This document shows, piece by piece, positions 55,089 to 63,545 of a DNA stretch of 64,000 bases. Where the stretch lies: positions 186,001 to 250,000 of the forward strand of contig NZ_JACHHN010000003.1 in NCBI RefSeq assembly GCF_014202765.1, written 5' to 3'. Position 1 is the stretch's first letter. Each line of letters starts with the position of its first letter. The notes under the pieces are model-generated. The model saw only the letters and a program-made list of their open reading frames with translations. It had not been told where the DNA came from and did no database searches. Source of the stretch: Silvimonas terrae. GTDB lineage: Bacteria > Pseudomonadota > Gammaproteobacteria > Burkholderiales > Chitinibacteraceae. Made by a program: the position numbers and the translations under genes.

Positions 55089-56045
55089 ATGCTTAGTGCC
55101 GGCGCGTTGTGCCTGTTGACCTGGCTTGGGGTACTGATCGATCGCGTTCTGGGCGAGCCACAGCGCTGGCACCCGCTGGTGGGCTTTGGCCGCATGGCCC
55201 AGGCGCTGGAACAGACCCTGAACCCGGACCTGAACGTGGCCGGTGGGCGTGGCGTGTTCATCCCGCGCCTGCTGGGCGTGCTGGCCTGGCTGGTCATGGT
55301 GGGCGTGCCCACCGCGTGTGCGGTGGCGCTGGTGCTGCTGTTACCCCGGCCGCTGGCCTGGTTGGTGCACGCGCTCCTGCTGTGGTTTGCGCTGGGCGCA
55401 CAGAGCCTGACCGAGCATATCCGCCCGATTGCCACGGCCTTGCTGGCGGGCGACTTGCCCGCAGCGCGCCAGCTCACCGCCCGGATTGTCAGCCGTGATC
55501 TGACCGATGCCGATGAAGCGGCCGTGGCGCGCGCCGCCGTAGAATCCGCGCTGGAAAACGGCAACGATGCCATCTTTGGCGCGCTGTTCTGGTTTGCCCT
55601 GGCTGCCGGCCCCGGCGCACTGGCGTTTCGGCTGGCCAATACGCTGGACGCCATGTGGGGCTATCGCACGCCCAGGCTGTTGCATTTTGGCTGGGCCGCC
55701 GCCCGCATTGACGATGGTTTGAACTGGATACCGGCGCGGCTGACTGCGCTGGGCTATGCGCTCTGTGGTAACGCACGCACCGCCTGGCACTGCTGGCAAA
55801 CGCAAGCAGCAGCATGGGACAGCCCCAACGCCGGCCCGGTCATGGCCAGCGGCGCGGGCAGCTTGCAGGTGCTGTGCGGTGGCGCAGCCCGTTATCATGG
55901 CGTCATGGAAGCCCGCCCGCCATTAGGTCAGGGTGTCGCGCCGACGGGGCCGGATGTATCCCGCGCCATGACGCTGGTATCGCGGGCGATGGTGCTGTGG
56001 TTATGCGTGCAAACGCTGCTGTGCGTCATCCTGCTTACCCATTGA
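55089..56045 (+). CDS. cobD: Adenosylcobinamide-phosphate synthase (CbiB type)
   Basis: This 318-residue membrane protein has several helices and CbiB marks: 'LLTWLGVLIDRVLGEPQRWHPLVGFGRM', 'ARQLTARIVSRDLTDADEAAVARAAVESALENGNDAIFGALFWFAL'-region and 'NTLDAMWGYRTPRLLHFGWAAARIDDGLNWIPARLTALGYAL'-region. It attaches aminopropanol phosphate to adenosylcobyric acid. It begins the cobD-C-arsH-F operon. Confidence 0.95.
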   Translation: MLSAGALCLLTWLGVLIDRVLGEPQRWHPLVGFGRMAQALEQTLNPDLNVAGGRGVFIPRLLGVLAWLVMVGVPTACAVALVLLLPRPLAWLVHALLLWFALGAQSLTEHIRPIATALLAGDLPAARQLTARIVSRDLTDADEAAVARAAVESALENGNDAIFGALFWFALAAGPGALAFRLANTLDAMWGYRTPRLLHFGWAAARIDDGLNWIPARLTALGYALCGNARTAWHCWQTQAAAWDSPNAGPVMASGAGSLQVLCGGAARYHGVMEARPPLGQGVAPTGPDVSRAMTLVSRAMVLWLCVQTLLCVILLTH

Positions 56046-56068
56046 ACACTCACAGAAAGACCGGATAC

Positions 56069-57106
56069 ATGCTGCAATCTGTGCCGCACGGCGGCAACCT
56101 GAGCACGGCCATTGCCCAATACGGCAGACCACGGGAGGACTGGCTTGATCTCTCTACCGGGATCAACCCCAATGGTTATCCGGTGCCTGCGCTCAGCGCT
56201 GACGCCTGGCTGCGCCTGCCGGATGATGAAGACGATCTGGAAGCCATTGCCGCCAACTACTACGGCGCACCGGCCGCGCTGGCCGTGGCGGGTACGCAAG
56301 CCGCCATCCGCATGCTGCCGCAGGTTTTACCTGCAGGTGCCATTGGCATCGGCCTGCTGACGTATGGCGAATATGCCCCCGCTTTTGCCGCAGCCGGTTT
56401 TGCCGTGCAGACGTTTGTGACTGAAACGCTCAGTGATCTGGCGGCCGACTTCACGCTCGTACCCGGTCAGGATTTACCCGCGCACCTGCGTTATCTGGTG
56501 GTGGTGAACCCCAATAACCCCAGCGCCGATCTGTTCACACCGGCCGTCTTGCTGGCCTGGCGTGAGCAACTGCGCGCCCGTGGCGGGTGCTTGATTGTGG
56601 ATGAAGCATTCATGGACGTCCTGCCCGCCTCTGGCCTGGCCGCGCATACCGCAGACGATGGCTTGATTGTGTTGCGTTCGGTCGGCAAGTTTTTTGGTCT
56701 GGCAGGCGCGCGCGCGGGCTTTGTGCTGGCGGCGCAACCGCTACGTCATACCCTGAGTTTGCTGCGCGGGCCGTGGAGCATCTCCGGCCCCGCTCGCGCA
56801 GTGGTGCGCGCCGCTTTGCTGGATACCGCCTGGCAAACGGCAACCCGCAGCGCGCTGCTGCGGGACGGCGCACGTCTGGTCAATTTACTGACACAAGCCG
56901 GCTTTGATGCGTGCGGCACGCCTTTGTTTGCCTGGGCGCGACAGGCCGACGCGGAACAACGACAACATCAACTGGCAGCACAAGGCATCTGGGTGCGCCG
57001 CTTTACCCATGTCCCCAGCCTGCGCTTTGGCTTGCCCGCCAATGAAACGGGCTGGCAGCGCCTTGCGGCCTCTCTCCCACTGAACACCGGTCATACCCAT
57101 GTCTAA
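56069..57106 (+). CDS. cobC: L-threonine-O-3-phosphate decarboxylase
   Basis: This 345-residue fold-type I PLP enzyme starts '[19 protein letters not shown]', shows '[14 protein letters not shown]', '[13 protein letters not shown]', '[10 protein letters not shown]' and the PLP Lys in '[21 protein letters not shown]'. It produces aminopropanol phosphate for the cobD reaction. It overlaps the ArsH-like gene by 8 bp. Confidence 0.93.
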   Translation: MLQSVPHGGNLSTAIAQYGRPREDWLDLSTGINPNGYPVPALSADAWLRLPDDEDDLEAIAANYYGAPAALAVAGTQAAIRMLPQVLPAGAIGIGLLTYGEYAPAFAAAGFAVQTFVTETLSDLAADFTLVPGQDLPAHLRYLVVVNPNNPSADLFTPAVLLAWREQLRARGGCLIVDEAFMDVLPASGLAAHTADDGLIVLRSVGKFFGLAGARAGFVLAAQPLRHTLSLLRGPWSISGPARAVVRAALLDTAWQTATRSALLRDGARLVNLLTQAGFDACGTPLFAWARQADAEQRQHQLAAQGIWVRRFTHVPSLRFGLPANETGWQRLAASLPLNTGHTHV

Positions 57107-57791
57107 ACTGCCCCCGCAACTGGATGCTGAACACTTCAGCCCACCCGACCTTGTCACGCTGCCGCGCGATCAGGCCACCCACGCGCCCCGTATCCTCTTG
57201 CTGTATGGCTCCCTGCGGGACCGCTCTTACAGCCGTTTGCTGGTGGAAGAAGCCGCGCGCTTGCTGACTGCTATGGGCGCAGAGGTCCGCACCTTCAATC
57301 CGGCCGGTTTACCCCTGCCGGACGAAACCTCGGAACACCACACCAAGGTACTGGAACTGCGTGAACTGGCGGCCTGGTGTGAAGGTATGGTCTGGAGTTC
57401 GCCCGAGCGCCACGGCGCCTTGTCTGGCGTGATGAAAGCGCAGATTGACTGGATTCCGCTGTTTGCCGGCGGCACCAAACCCACCCAGGGTAAAACGCTG
57501 GCCGTCATGGCCGTCTGCGGCGGCGTGCATTCCTTTAACGCGGTAAACCAGATGCGCCAGCAAGGCCGCTGGATGCGCATGATTGCCATCCCCAACCAGG
57601 TGTCTATCCCCGCTGCGTTCAACGAGTTTGATGAGGCCGGCCATCTGTTGCCGGGCGAGTATTTTGACCGGCTGGTCGATGTCATGGAAGAACTGGTCAA
57701 GTTCACCCTGCTGACCCGCAGCGTCTCGCCCTGGCTGACCGATCGTTACAGCGAGCGCAAAAAACGCGCAGCCAAAGCCAGAATCGCCTGA
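57099..57791 (+). CDS. arsH: ArsH-like NADPH-dependent FMN reductase in the cob operon
   Basis: This 230-residue flavodoxin-fold protein carries the ArsH marks '[25 protein letters not shown]', '[26 protein letters not shown]' and '[23 protein letters not shown]', with the C-terminal ArsH tail. No arsenic genes are nearby; instead it overlaps cobC by 8 bp and lies 9 bp before cobF. A flavin reductase is needed in the aerobic route to bring cob(II)yrinic diamide to cob(I) (CobR step), and no other candidate is in the window, so this protein may fill that role (inference). Confidence 0.9.
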   Translation: MSKLPPQLDAEHFSPPDLVTLPRDQATHAPRILLLYGSLRDRSYSRLLVEEAARLLTAMGAEVRTFNPAGLPLPDETSEHHTKVLELRELAAWCEGMVWSSPERHGALSGVMKAQIDWIPLFAGGTKPTQGKTLAVMAVCGGVHSFNAVNQMRQQGRWMRMIAIPNQVSIPAAFNEFDEAGHLLPGEYFDRLVDVMEELVKFTLLTRSVSPWLTDRYSERKKRAAKARIA

Positions 57792-57800
57792 GACAACCCC

Positions 57801-58559
57801 ATGAAAAAAATCCTGATCATTGGCATTGGTGCGGGCAATCCGGACTACATCACCATGCAGGCCGTAAAGGCACTCAACCAGGTGGATGTGTTTTTCATTC
57901 TGGACAAAGGCCCGGCCAAAGAAAAACTCACGCGCTTGCGCAAAGACATTTGCGAGCAATACATCACCGACCCCAACTACCGCGTGGTGGAGGCGACACT
58001 GCCAGAGCGCGACCGCCACCAGCCCGATTACGATCAGGCCGTGGGCGATCTGAACGACGCCAAACAAGCGCTGTTTGCGCAACTGATCCGCGATGAGGTG
58101 GCAGAAGATCAGTGCGGGGCCTTTCTGGTGTGGGGTGATCCATCGCTTTACGACAGCACCATCCGCATTCTGGATGGCATTCTGGCCGCTGACGGGCCGG
58201 TGTTCGAGTACGACGTCATCCCCGGCATTACCAGCGTGCAAGCGCTGACCGCACGCCATAAAGTACCGCTGAACCAGATTGGCCGCGCGGTGGAAATCAC
58301 CACCGGCCGCCGCTTGCTGCGCGGTATGCCAGAAGGCGTGGATAGTGTGGTGGTCATGCTGGACAACAACAACGCCTGGCGCCAGTTGCCCGATGCCGAT
58401 CTCTCTATCTACTGGGGCGCGTACATTGGTACGCCGGATGAAATCCTCATCAGCGGCAAACTGGCCGAAGTGGGTGAAGAGATTGAACGCGTGCGCACGG
58501 CGGCGCGGGAAGCCAATGGCTGGATCATGGACACCTATCTACTACGGCGTGAATCCTGA
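57801..58559 (+). CDS. cobF: Precorrin-6A synthase (deacetylating)
   Basis: This 252-residue methylase has 'KKILIIGIGAGNPDYITMQAVKAL', 'FLVWGDPSLYDSTIRILDGIL' and 'YDVIPGITSVQALTARHKVPLN', as in CobF. It methylates C1 and removes the extruded acetyl unit, a step specific to the aerobic pathway. It ends the operon; a fluoride riboswitch begins 66 bp later. Confidence 0.95.
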   Translation: MKKILIIGIGAGNPDYITMQAVKALNQVDVFFILDKGPAKEKLTRLRKDICEQYITDPNYRVVEATLPERDRHQPDYDQAVGDLNDAKQALFAQLIRDEVAEDQCGAFLVWGDPSLYDSTIRILDGILAADGPVFEYDVIPGITSVQALTARHKVPLNQIGRAVEITTGRRLLRGMPEGVDSVVVMLDNNNAWRQLPDADLSIYWGAYIGTPDEILISGKLAEVGEEIERVRTAAREANGWIMDTYLLRRES

Positions 58560-58624
58560 ACACCCCCTGAGCGGTAGGCGCACCACGCCCGTGACTTTTC
58601 CGGTTTTGCTGCTACCTTGAATAC

Positions 58625-58677
58625 AAGGAGATGGCATACCTCCTGGAACCGCCCTGCCGGGCTGATGATGCCTGCAT
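58625..58677 (+). promoter_or_regulatory. Fluoride riboswitch (crcB motif)
   Basis: The aptamer shows AAGGAGATGGCATACCTCC, then GGAACCGCC, and GGGCTGATGATGCCTGC, matching the conserved crcB-motif elements (GATGGCATNCCTCC, ACCGCC, GGCTGATGATGCCTAC). It lies directly upstream of crcB. Its 3' bases ATGCCTGC are shared with the following terminator stem, so fluoride binding would prevent terminator formation and switch the gene on. Confidence 0.93.
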
Positions 58678-58709
58678 TTGACTGATGAGCAGTCGGTGCA
58701 GGCATTTTT
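58668..58709 (+). terminator. Riboswitch expression platform (terminator)
   Basis: ATGCCTGC at 58668-58675 pairs with GCAGGCAT at 58698-58705, with ACTGATGAGCAGT forming a nested stem, followed by TTTTT. The 5' arm overlaps the aptamer's final element, giving mutually exclusive folds. Confidence 0.85.
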
Positions 58710-58744
58710 CATTGACGCCGCGCAGCGCTGCCAGGAGACCATCG

Positions 58745-59137
58745 ATGAGTGTTCTGTCTTTGCTTGCCGTTGGCATTGGTGCTGCATTTGGCGCCTGGTT
58801 ACGCTGGTGGCTGACCACCCTGCTCAATCCGCTCTTGCCCACGCTGCCGCTGGGCACACTGGCGGCCAACCTGATTGGCGGTTATCTGGTTGGCCTCGCC
58901 ATCGCCGTGTTCGAAAACAATATTCATATCCCGATCGAAACCCGCCTCTTTGTCATTACCGGCTTTATGGGCGGGCTGACCACGTTTTCCAGTTTCTCTG
59001 CCGAAGTGGTGTTACTCCTGAACCAGCGCCAGCTAGCCTGGGCACTTGGCACCATCGCCGCGCATCTGGGTGGCTCTTTGGCCATGACCGCGCTGGGCTT
59101 ATGGACCGTCGGGCTGTTTACGCGGTCAGCGGCCTGA
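58745..59137 (+). CDS. crcB: Fluoride ion channel CrcB/Fluc
   Basis: This 130-residue protein has four membrane helices and the Fluc marks 'AAFGAWLRWWL', 'PLGTLAANLIGGYLVGL' (pore Asn) and 'GFMGGLTTFSSFSAE' (phenylalanine box and sodium site). It exports fluoride as an antiparallel dimer. ATG 58745 follows AGGAGA. It is controlled by the fluoride riboswitch just upstream. Confidence 0.96.
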   Translation: MSVLSLLAVGIGAAFGAWLRWWLTTLLNPLLPTLPLGTLAANLIGGYLVGLAIAVFENNIHIPIETRLFVITGFMGGLTTFSSFSAEVVLLLNQRQLAWALGTIAAHLGGSLAMTALGLWTVGLFTRSAA

Positions 59138-59274
59138 TCCGGCCGCCCATTTAATAACAATTAGAAATAACAAAATCATTTTATATAATTTCTATAAATT
59201 TAATGAGTTGCTTAAGATGCGATGCATAACGACCGGCCAACCCGGCCACCACCGCACTCTTTACGGGACGACTC

Positions 59275-60096
59275 ATGAAAATCAAAACTCAGGTACTTGC
59301 TCTGCTGCTGCTCGGTCTGGCCTCTGGTGCGGCGCTGGCCGACCGGCTTGATGACATCAAAAAAGCCGGCGTGCTGCGCGTGGCCGCCTTTGACGGCAAC
59401 CCGCCGTTTGGCTTTGTGGATGAAAAAACCCACAAGATCATTGGCCTTGATGTGGACTACGCCGAGGAAGTCGCCAAACGCCTGGGCGTAAAGCTGGAGA
59501 TTGTCCCGACCAACCCGGCCAACCGCATTCCGCTGTTGTCGGCCAACAAGGTTGATCTGGTGTTCGCCAACTTCACCATTACCCCGGAACGCGCCAAGGT
59601 GATTGATTTCAGCATTCCGTACTTTGCTTCTGGCCAGCAGTTCCTGGCACGCAAGGGCACGCTCAAATCTGCCGAGCAGATCGCCGGCCTGCGCGTGGGT
59701 GCCGACAAGGGCACCACCATGGAGGCCACCCTGCGCGAGAAGTACCCCAATGCCACCGTCGTACTGTACGACGACACCCCGTTTGCACTGACCGCCCTGC
59801 GTAACGGCAACGTGCAGGCCATTACCCAGGACGGCTCCAAGCTGGTGGCCATTCTGGGCAACCTGCCGGACAAGGATAAATACGAAATCCCGGGTTTCTC
59901 CATTTCTGAAGAACTGGAAGGCGTGGGCGTTCCCAAGGGCGAAACCCGCCTGGTGACCTATTTGAACGACACTCTGAAAGACCTGGAAAAAAACGGCACC
60001 GCCAGCAAGATTTATGACCGCTGGTTTGGTCCGGACACCAAAGCGCCGCTGCCACGGCTGTTCAAGATTGGTGATGCGCATATTCGCGCGCAGTAA
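59275..60096 (+). CDS. Amino-acid ABC transporter substrate-binding protein
   Basis: This 273-residue periplasmic protein has a clear signal peptide (MKIKTQVLALLLLGLASGAALA) and the family 3 solute-binding pattern ('GVLRVAAFDGNPPFGFVDEKT', 'IGLDVDYAEEVAKRLGVKLEIVPT', 'VDLVFANFTITPERAKVIDFSIPY', 'LRVGADKGTTMEATL'). It resembles binding proteins for aspartate/glutamate or other polar amino acids; the ligand is not fixed. An AT-rich promoter region lies upstream. A terminator hairpin follows, separating it from its permeases. Confidence 0.92.
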   Translation: MKIKTQVLALLLLGLASGAALADRLDDIKKAGVLRVAAFDGNPPFGFVDEKTHKIIGLDVDYAEEVAKRLGVKLEIVPTNPANRIPLLSANKVDLVFANFTITPERAKVIDFSIPYFASGQQFLARKGTLKSAEQIAGLRVGADKGTTMEATLREKYPNATVVLYDDTPFALTALRNGNVQAITQDGSKLVAILGNLPDKDKYEIPGFSISEELEGVGVPKGETRLVTYLNDTLKDLEKNGTASKIYDRWFGPDTKAPLPRLFKIGDAHIRAQ

Positions 60097-60150
60097 GCGT
60101 TACGCGGTTTCAAATTCGCAGTACTTTCTTCGAGCTCTCCATCCACTCAT

Positions 60151-60179
60151 ACGCGCCATCGTGATGGCGCGTTTTTTTT
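60151..60179 (+). terminator. Intra-operon terminator/attenuator
   Basis: ACGCGCCATC-GTGATGGCGCGT followed by eight T lies between the binding-protein gene and the first permease gene. Such hairpins commonly keep binding-protein mRNA in excess over permease mRNA. Confidence 0.85.
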
Positions 60180-60196
60180 GGATCTCCCGATTCGCC

Positions 60197-60922
60197 ATGC
60201 CTCTTGAATTGCTCGCCCCCAAGTATCTGGTCTGGATGGCCAACGGTTTGCTGATGACCGCCGGGGTGGCGGTGCTGGCCATTGTGCTGTCTACCCTGGC
60301 CGGCTTTGGCCTGGCGCTGGCGCGAGACGCCGCCCACAGCGGCTGGCGACAACTGGCGCGCGGCTACACGTTGGTGTTTCGTAATACACCGTTGTTGATC
60401 CAGTTGTTTTTCTGGTATTTCGCCGCGCCCAATCTGCTGCCAGAGAACGCCATGCTCTGGCTCAACACGCCCCACCGCCTGGGTCTGGCCGGTTTCACGC
60501 TGGGCTGGCCGTCGTTTGAGTTTCTGGCGGGTACTTTCGGCCTGACGCTATACGCCACGGCGTTTGTGGCAGAAGACATCCGCTCCGGCATTCGCGGTGT
60601 GCCGCGCGGGCAGTATGAAGCTGCGGCGGCCAGCGGGCTGACGCGCTGGCAAATGCAGCGCCATGTGATCCTGCCTCAGGCCCTGCGGCACGCACTGGCG
60701 CCCTTGTTCGGGCAATACATGAATATCGTCAAGAATTCGTCGCTGACCATGGGGATTGGCCTGGCGGAACTCTCTTATACGTCGCGCCAGGTAGAGGCCG
60801 CCAGTTTTCTGACCTTTCAGGCGTTTGGGATCGCCACGCTGGGTTATATCGGCCTGATTGCCGTGCTAGACGTGCTGGCTCGCCATGTCCAGCGCCGCGT
60901 GGCCCTACCGGTGGGGAACTGA
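60197..60922 (+). CDS. Amino-acid ABC transporter permease 1
   Basis: This 241-residue membrane protein starts at ATG 60197 (MPLELLAPKYL), since upstream codons belong to the terminator region. It has the HisM/GlnP pattern 'YTLVFRNTPLLIQLFFWYFAAPN' and the EAA loop 'IRGVPRGQYEAAAASGLTRWQMQRHVILPQALR'-region. It forms the channel with the next gene, one base away. Confidence 0.93.
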   Translation: MPLELLAPKYLVWMANGLLMTAGVAVLAIVLSTLAGFGLALARDAAHSGWRQLARGYTLVFRNTPLLIQLFFWYFAAPNLLPENAMLWLNTPHRLGLAGFTLGWPSFEFLAGTFGLTLYATAFVAEDIRSGIRGVPRGQYEAAAASGLTRWQMQRHVILPQALRHALAPLFGQYMNIVKNSSLTMGIGLAELSYTSRQVEAASFLTFQAFGIATLGYIGLIAVLDVLARHVQRRVALPVGN

Positions 60923-60923
60923 T

Positions 60924-61613
60924 ATGGAAGGTCTTGCGGTCATCCACGCCAATCTGGATTACCTGCTGTGGGGCACCTGGCCAGATGGCCCTTTGGGTGG
61001 CGCGGCGCTAACGCTGGTGTTGAGCGTGGTCTCTGGCGTGTGTTCGGCCATCGGTGGCTTGTTGCTGGGCGTGTTGCTCACCGTGCTGCAAGGCGGGCCC
61101 CGCCAGGTGCTGCTGCTGGTGCTGGGTTTCTTGCGCGCCATCCCGGTGCTGATGCTGATTTTCTGGGTGTATTTCCTGCTGCCCATGCTGTTTGGGCTAA
61201 ATGTGCCGGGCCTGGTGCCGGTGGTGTGCGCCTTGTCGTTGATCAGCGCGGCTTATCTGGCGCATGCGGTAGAGGCCGGGGTGGCCGCCATCCCGCAAGG
61301 ACAATGGAACGCTGGGTATTCGCTGGGGCTGACCCGCTGGCAAGTGCTGCAACACATCATCCTGCCGCAGGCCTTGCGCATGATGTTGCCCAGCTTTGTG
61401 AACCAGTGGATCACCCTGATCAAGGACACCTCGCTGGCCTACGTGGTGGGCATTAACGAGCTTTCTACCGTCGCCAGCCAGGTCAGCAACCGCGTCATGA
61501 TTCATCCGGTGCCGGTGTTCCTGTTTGCCGGGCTGGTGTATTTCATACTCTGCGCAGGCTTGAGTGCGCTGGCCGCCTGGCTGGGCCGCAGTCCGCAACC
61601 GCAGGCAAGCTGA
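60924..61613 (+). CDS. Amino-acid ABC transporter permease 2
   Basis: This 229-residue permease of the HisMQ family has 'FLRAIPVLMLIFWVYFLLPM' and the loop 'IPQGQWNAGYSLGLTRWQVLQHIILPQAL'-region. No ATP-binding subunit follows; a MEKHLA gene does, so the ATPase must be encoded elsewhere. Confidence 0.93.
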   Translation: MEGLAVIHANLDYLLWGTWPDGPLGGAALTLVLSVVSGVCSAIGGLLLGVLLTVLQGGPRQVLLLVLGFLRAIPVLMLIFWVYFLLPMLFGLNVPGLVPVVCALSLISAAYLAHAVEAGVAAIPQGQWNAGYSLGLTRWQVLQHIILPQALRMMLPSFVNQWITLIKDTSLAYVVGINELSTVASQVSNRVMIHPVPVFLFAGLVYFILCAGLSALAAWLGRSPQPQAS

Positions 61614-61684
61614 CGCTGGCCCGCGCCGCGCAAACCCCGTATCTTGAGCGCCTTGCCGTCGCCAACCTTCAAGACATCGTCGCC

Positions 61685-62143
61685 ATGTCCTCATTGCAAC
61701 ATGATCCGGCTTTCTATCAACTCCTGGCCGAGAGCTACACCCGGCTCACCGGGCGGCTGTTAGTGCCCGCCACCGTGCCGCTGCACGTAGCGCCGCGCTG
61801 GTTGTATGAGGAAGCCCCGTTTGCCGTGCTGGCGCACAATACGGCCGCAGACCCGGTTTTCATTTATGGCAACAAGGCCGCGCAACAGCGCTTTGGCTAT
61901 AGCTGGGATGAACTGGTGCAACTCCCCTCCCGCCAATCGGCAGAGGCCCCCAATCGCGAAGCGCGGCAGCAGTTCCTGGAACGGGTACAGCGCCAGGGTT
62001 ACGAGGATGGCTACAGCGGCGTGCGGATCACCCGCGCCGGCCAGCGCTTCATGATTGAAGAGGCCACGCTGTGGCAATTGCTGGATGCCGCGGGCACGCT
62101 GCATGGGCAGGCGGTGATCATTCCGCGCACCCGTGATCTGTGA
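61685..62143 (+). CDS. MEKHLA domain protein
   Basis: This 152-residue protein is a stand-alone MEKHLA (PAS-related) domain: 'LLAESYTRLTGRLLVP', 'WLYEEAPFAVLAHNTAADPVFIYGNKAAQQRFGYSWDELVQLPSR'-region, and 'GYSGVRITRAGQRFMIEEATLWQLLD'-region. The role is unknown; PAS-like folds often bind small ligands. Its 3' end overlaps the convergent histidine kinase gene by 26 bp. Confidence 0.88.
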   Translation: MSSLQHDPAFYQLLAESYTRLTGRLLVPATVPLHVAPRWLYEEAPFAVLAHNTAADPVFIYGNKAAQQRFGYSWDELVQLPSRQSAEAPNREARQQFLERVQRQGYEDGYSGVRITRAGQRFMIEEATLWQLLDAAGTLHGQAVIIPRTRDL

Positions 62144-63545
62144 TCGGCGGAGCCGCCGTGCTCGGGAACACCAGTTCAAAACGGGTGATGCCATCCGCAC
62201 AGTAGACCCGGCAGACGCCGTGGTGCAGGTTCATGATGGTGCGCACAATGGACAAACCCAGACCACTGGATTGCCCGGAGTCTGACCGCGCACTATCGCC
62301 CCGGAAGAAACGGTCAAACAACCGCGCCTGCAGTGCCTGCGAAATACCGGGGCCGTGGTTTTCCACGGCCAGCACGACATGCTCGGGCCCAACCAGACCC
62401 GTCACCTGAATCACCGAGCCTTCATCCGCATGCCGGACGGCATTGGCCAGCAGATTAGCCAGCGCCCGCCGCAGCAACACGGGGTCTGCATGCAGCCGGC
62501 CCGTGCCACTGACCACAATACTGAGGTCACGATCCAGCGCCGGACCTTCAAAGTAGTCCGCAATGCGCACCAGCTCGGATTCAATCTCCAGCGCTTGCCA
62601 CTCCAGCTCAGTGTGTTGATGCTCTGAGCGCGCCAGAAACAGCATGTTGTCCGCCATGCGCATCAGCCGTTCAAATTCTTCGGCATTGGAGGCCAGCAAC
62701 TGCTCGTACTCTTCGGCCGAGCGGGCTTTGCTGAGCGCCACCTGCGTCTGCCCCAGGAGGTTATTGATGGGCGTGCGCAGGTCATGCGCCAGGTCGGTGG
62801 AGACCTGGCTCAAGCGGGTAAAGCCGCTGCCGAGGCGATCCAGCATATTGTTGAAGGCGCGGATCAGCGGGAGCAGTTCCTGCGGTGCACCCGCGTCATC
62901 AATCCGCCCATCCAGATTGGCGGTGTTGACCGAGTCCGCATGCCCAGCCAGCCGGCGCACCGGGGCCAGTCCGCGCCGGATCAACACAAACCCCACCGCC
63001 GAACTGATCAGCGCCGCAAAGGCCGCCAACAACAGAATACGGTTGCGATAGGACTGCAACAGCCGTGTGCGTTCAGCCATCAGCCGGCCGGCCATGATTT
63101 CGATCGGCGGCTCGCCGACGCCGGTGGTAGCCATGGCCGCGACGGCGCTAAGCGGCGTGCCGGTTTGATCCCGAAAATGCGCCACGTCGGCCCGCGTCAC
63201 GCTGGCGTCGGCACTGACCACGCGCGGCTGCGGTAATGCACTGCGGGACGGGTTGATCTCCACCAGCGGCGGCTGCCCCGGGTAGCGCAGCACCAGCATG
63301 GCTTCCGGGTTGTTGAGCATGTTGGCAAACAGACGCGGCCGCGTGCGCACCAGTTCTCTGGCGTTTTCATCCTGCAACAGCGCGCGGATCTGATCCACCC
63401 GGGCGATCAGCGCGCCGTCGTCCCGCTGCTGCAACTGCATGGCCAGGCCACGATACAACAGGGCCCCCACCGCCCCGATCAGCACGAACACCAGCACGGC
63501 AAACACGCAAGACAAACGGGTGGTGAGCGACCAGTGCCGCTTCAT
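62118..63545 (-). CDS. Heavy-metal-type sensor histidine kinase
   Basis: This 475-residue inner-membrane kinase has two membrane helices (near residues 10-30 and 170-190) around a periplasmic sensor, a HAMP domain, the phosphoacceptor His in '[14 protein letters not shown]', and ATP-binding boxes '[13 protein letters not shown]', 'VENHGPGIS' and '[13 protein letters not shown]'. The layout is that of CusS/CopS/CzcS sensors for copper, silver or other metals. It overlaps the response regulator gene by 4 bp. Signal unknown. Confidence 0.9.
   Translation of the reverse strand: MKRHWSLTTRLSCVFAVLVFVLIGAVGALLYRGLAMQLQQRDDGALIARVDQIRALLQDENARELVRTRPRLFANMLNNPEAMLVLRYPGQPPLVEINPSRSALPQPRVVSADASVTRADVAHFRDQTGTPLSAVAAMATTGVGEPPIEIMAGRLMAERTRLLQSYRNRILLLAAFAALISSAVGFVLIRRGLAPVRRLAGHADSVNTANLDGRIDDAGAPQELLPLIRAFNNMLDRLGSGFTRLSQVSTDLAHDLRTPINNLLGQTQVALSKARSAEEYEQLLASNAEEFERLMRMADNMLFLARSEHQHTELEWQALEIESELVRIADYFEGPALDRDLSIVVSGTGRLHADPVLLRRALANLLANAVRHADEGSVIQVTGLVGPEHVVLAVENHGPGISQALQARLFDRFFRGDSARSDSGQSSGLGLSIVRTIMNLHHGVCRVYCADGITRFELVFPSTAAPPITDHGCAE

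Noticed and set aside
57099-57791. Arsenic resistance operon
   Set aside because: Only an ArsH-like gene is present; no arsR, arsB/Acr3 or arsC within the window.
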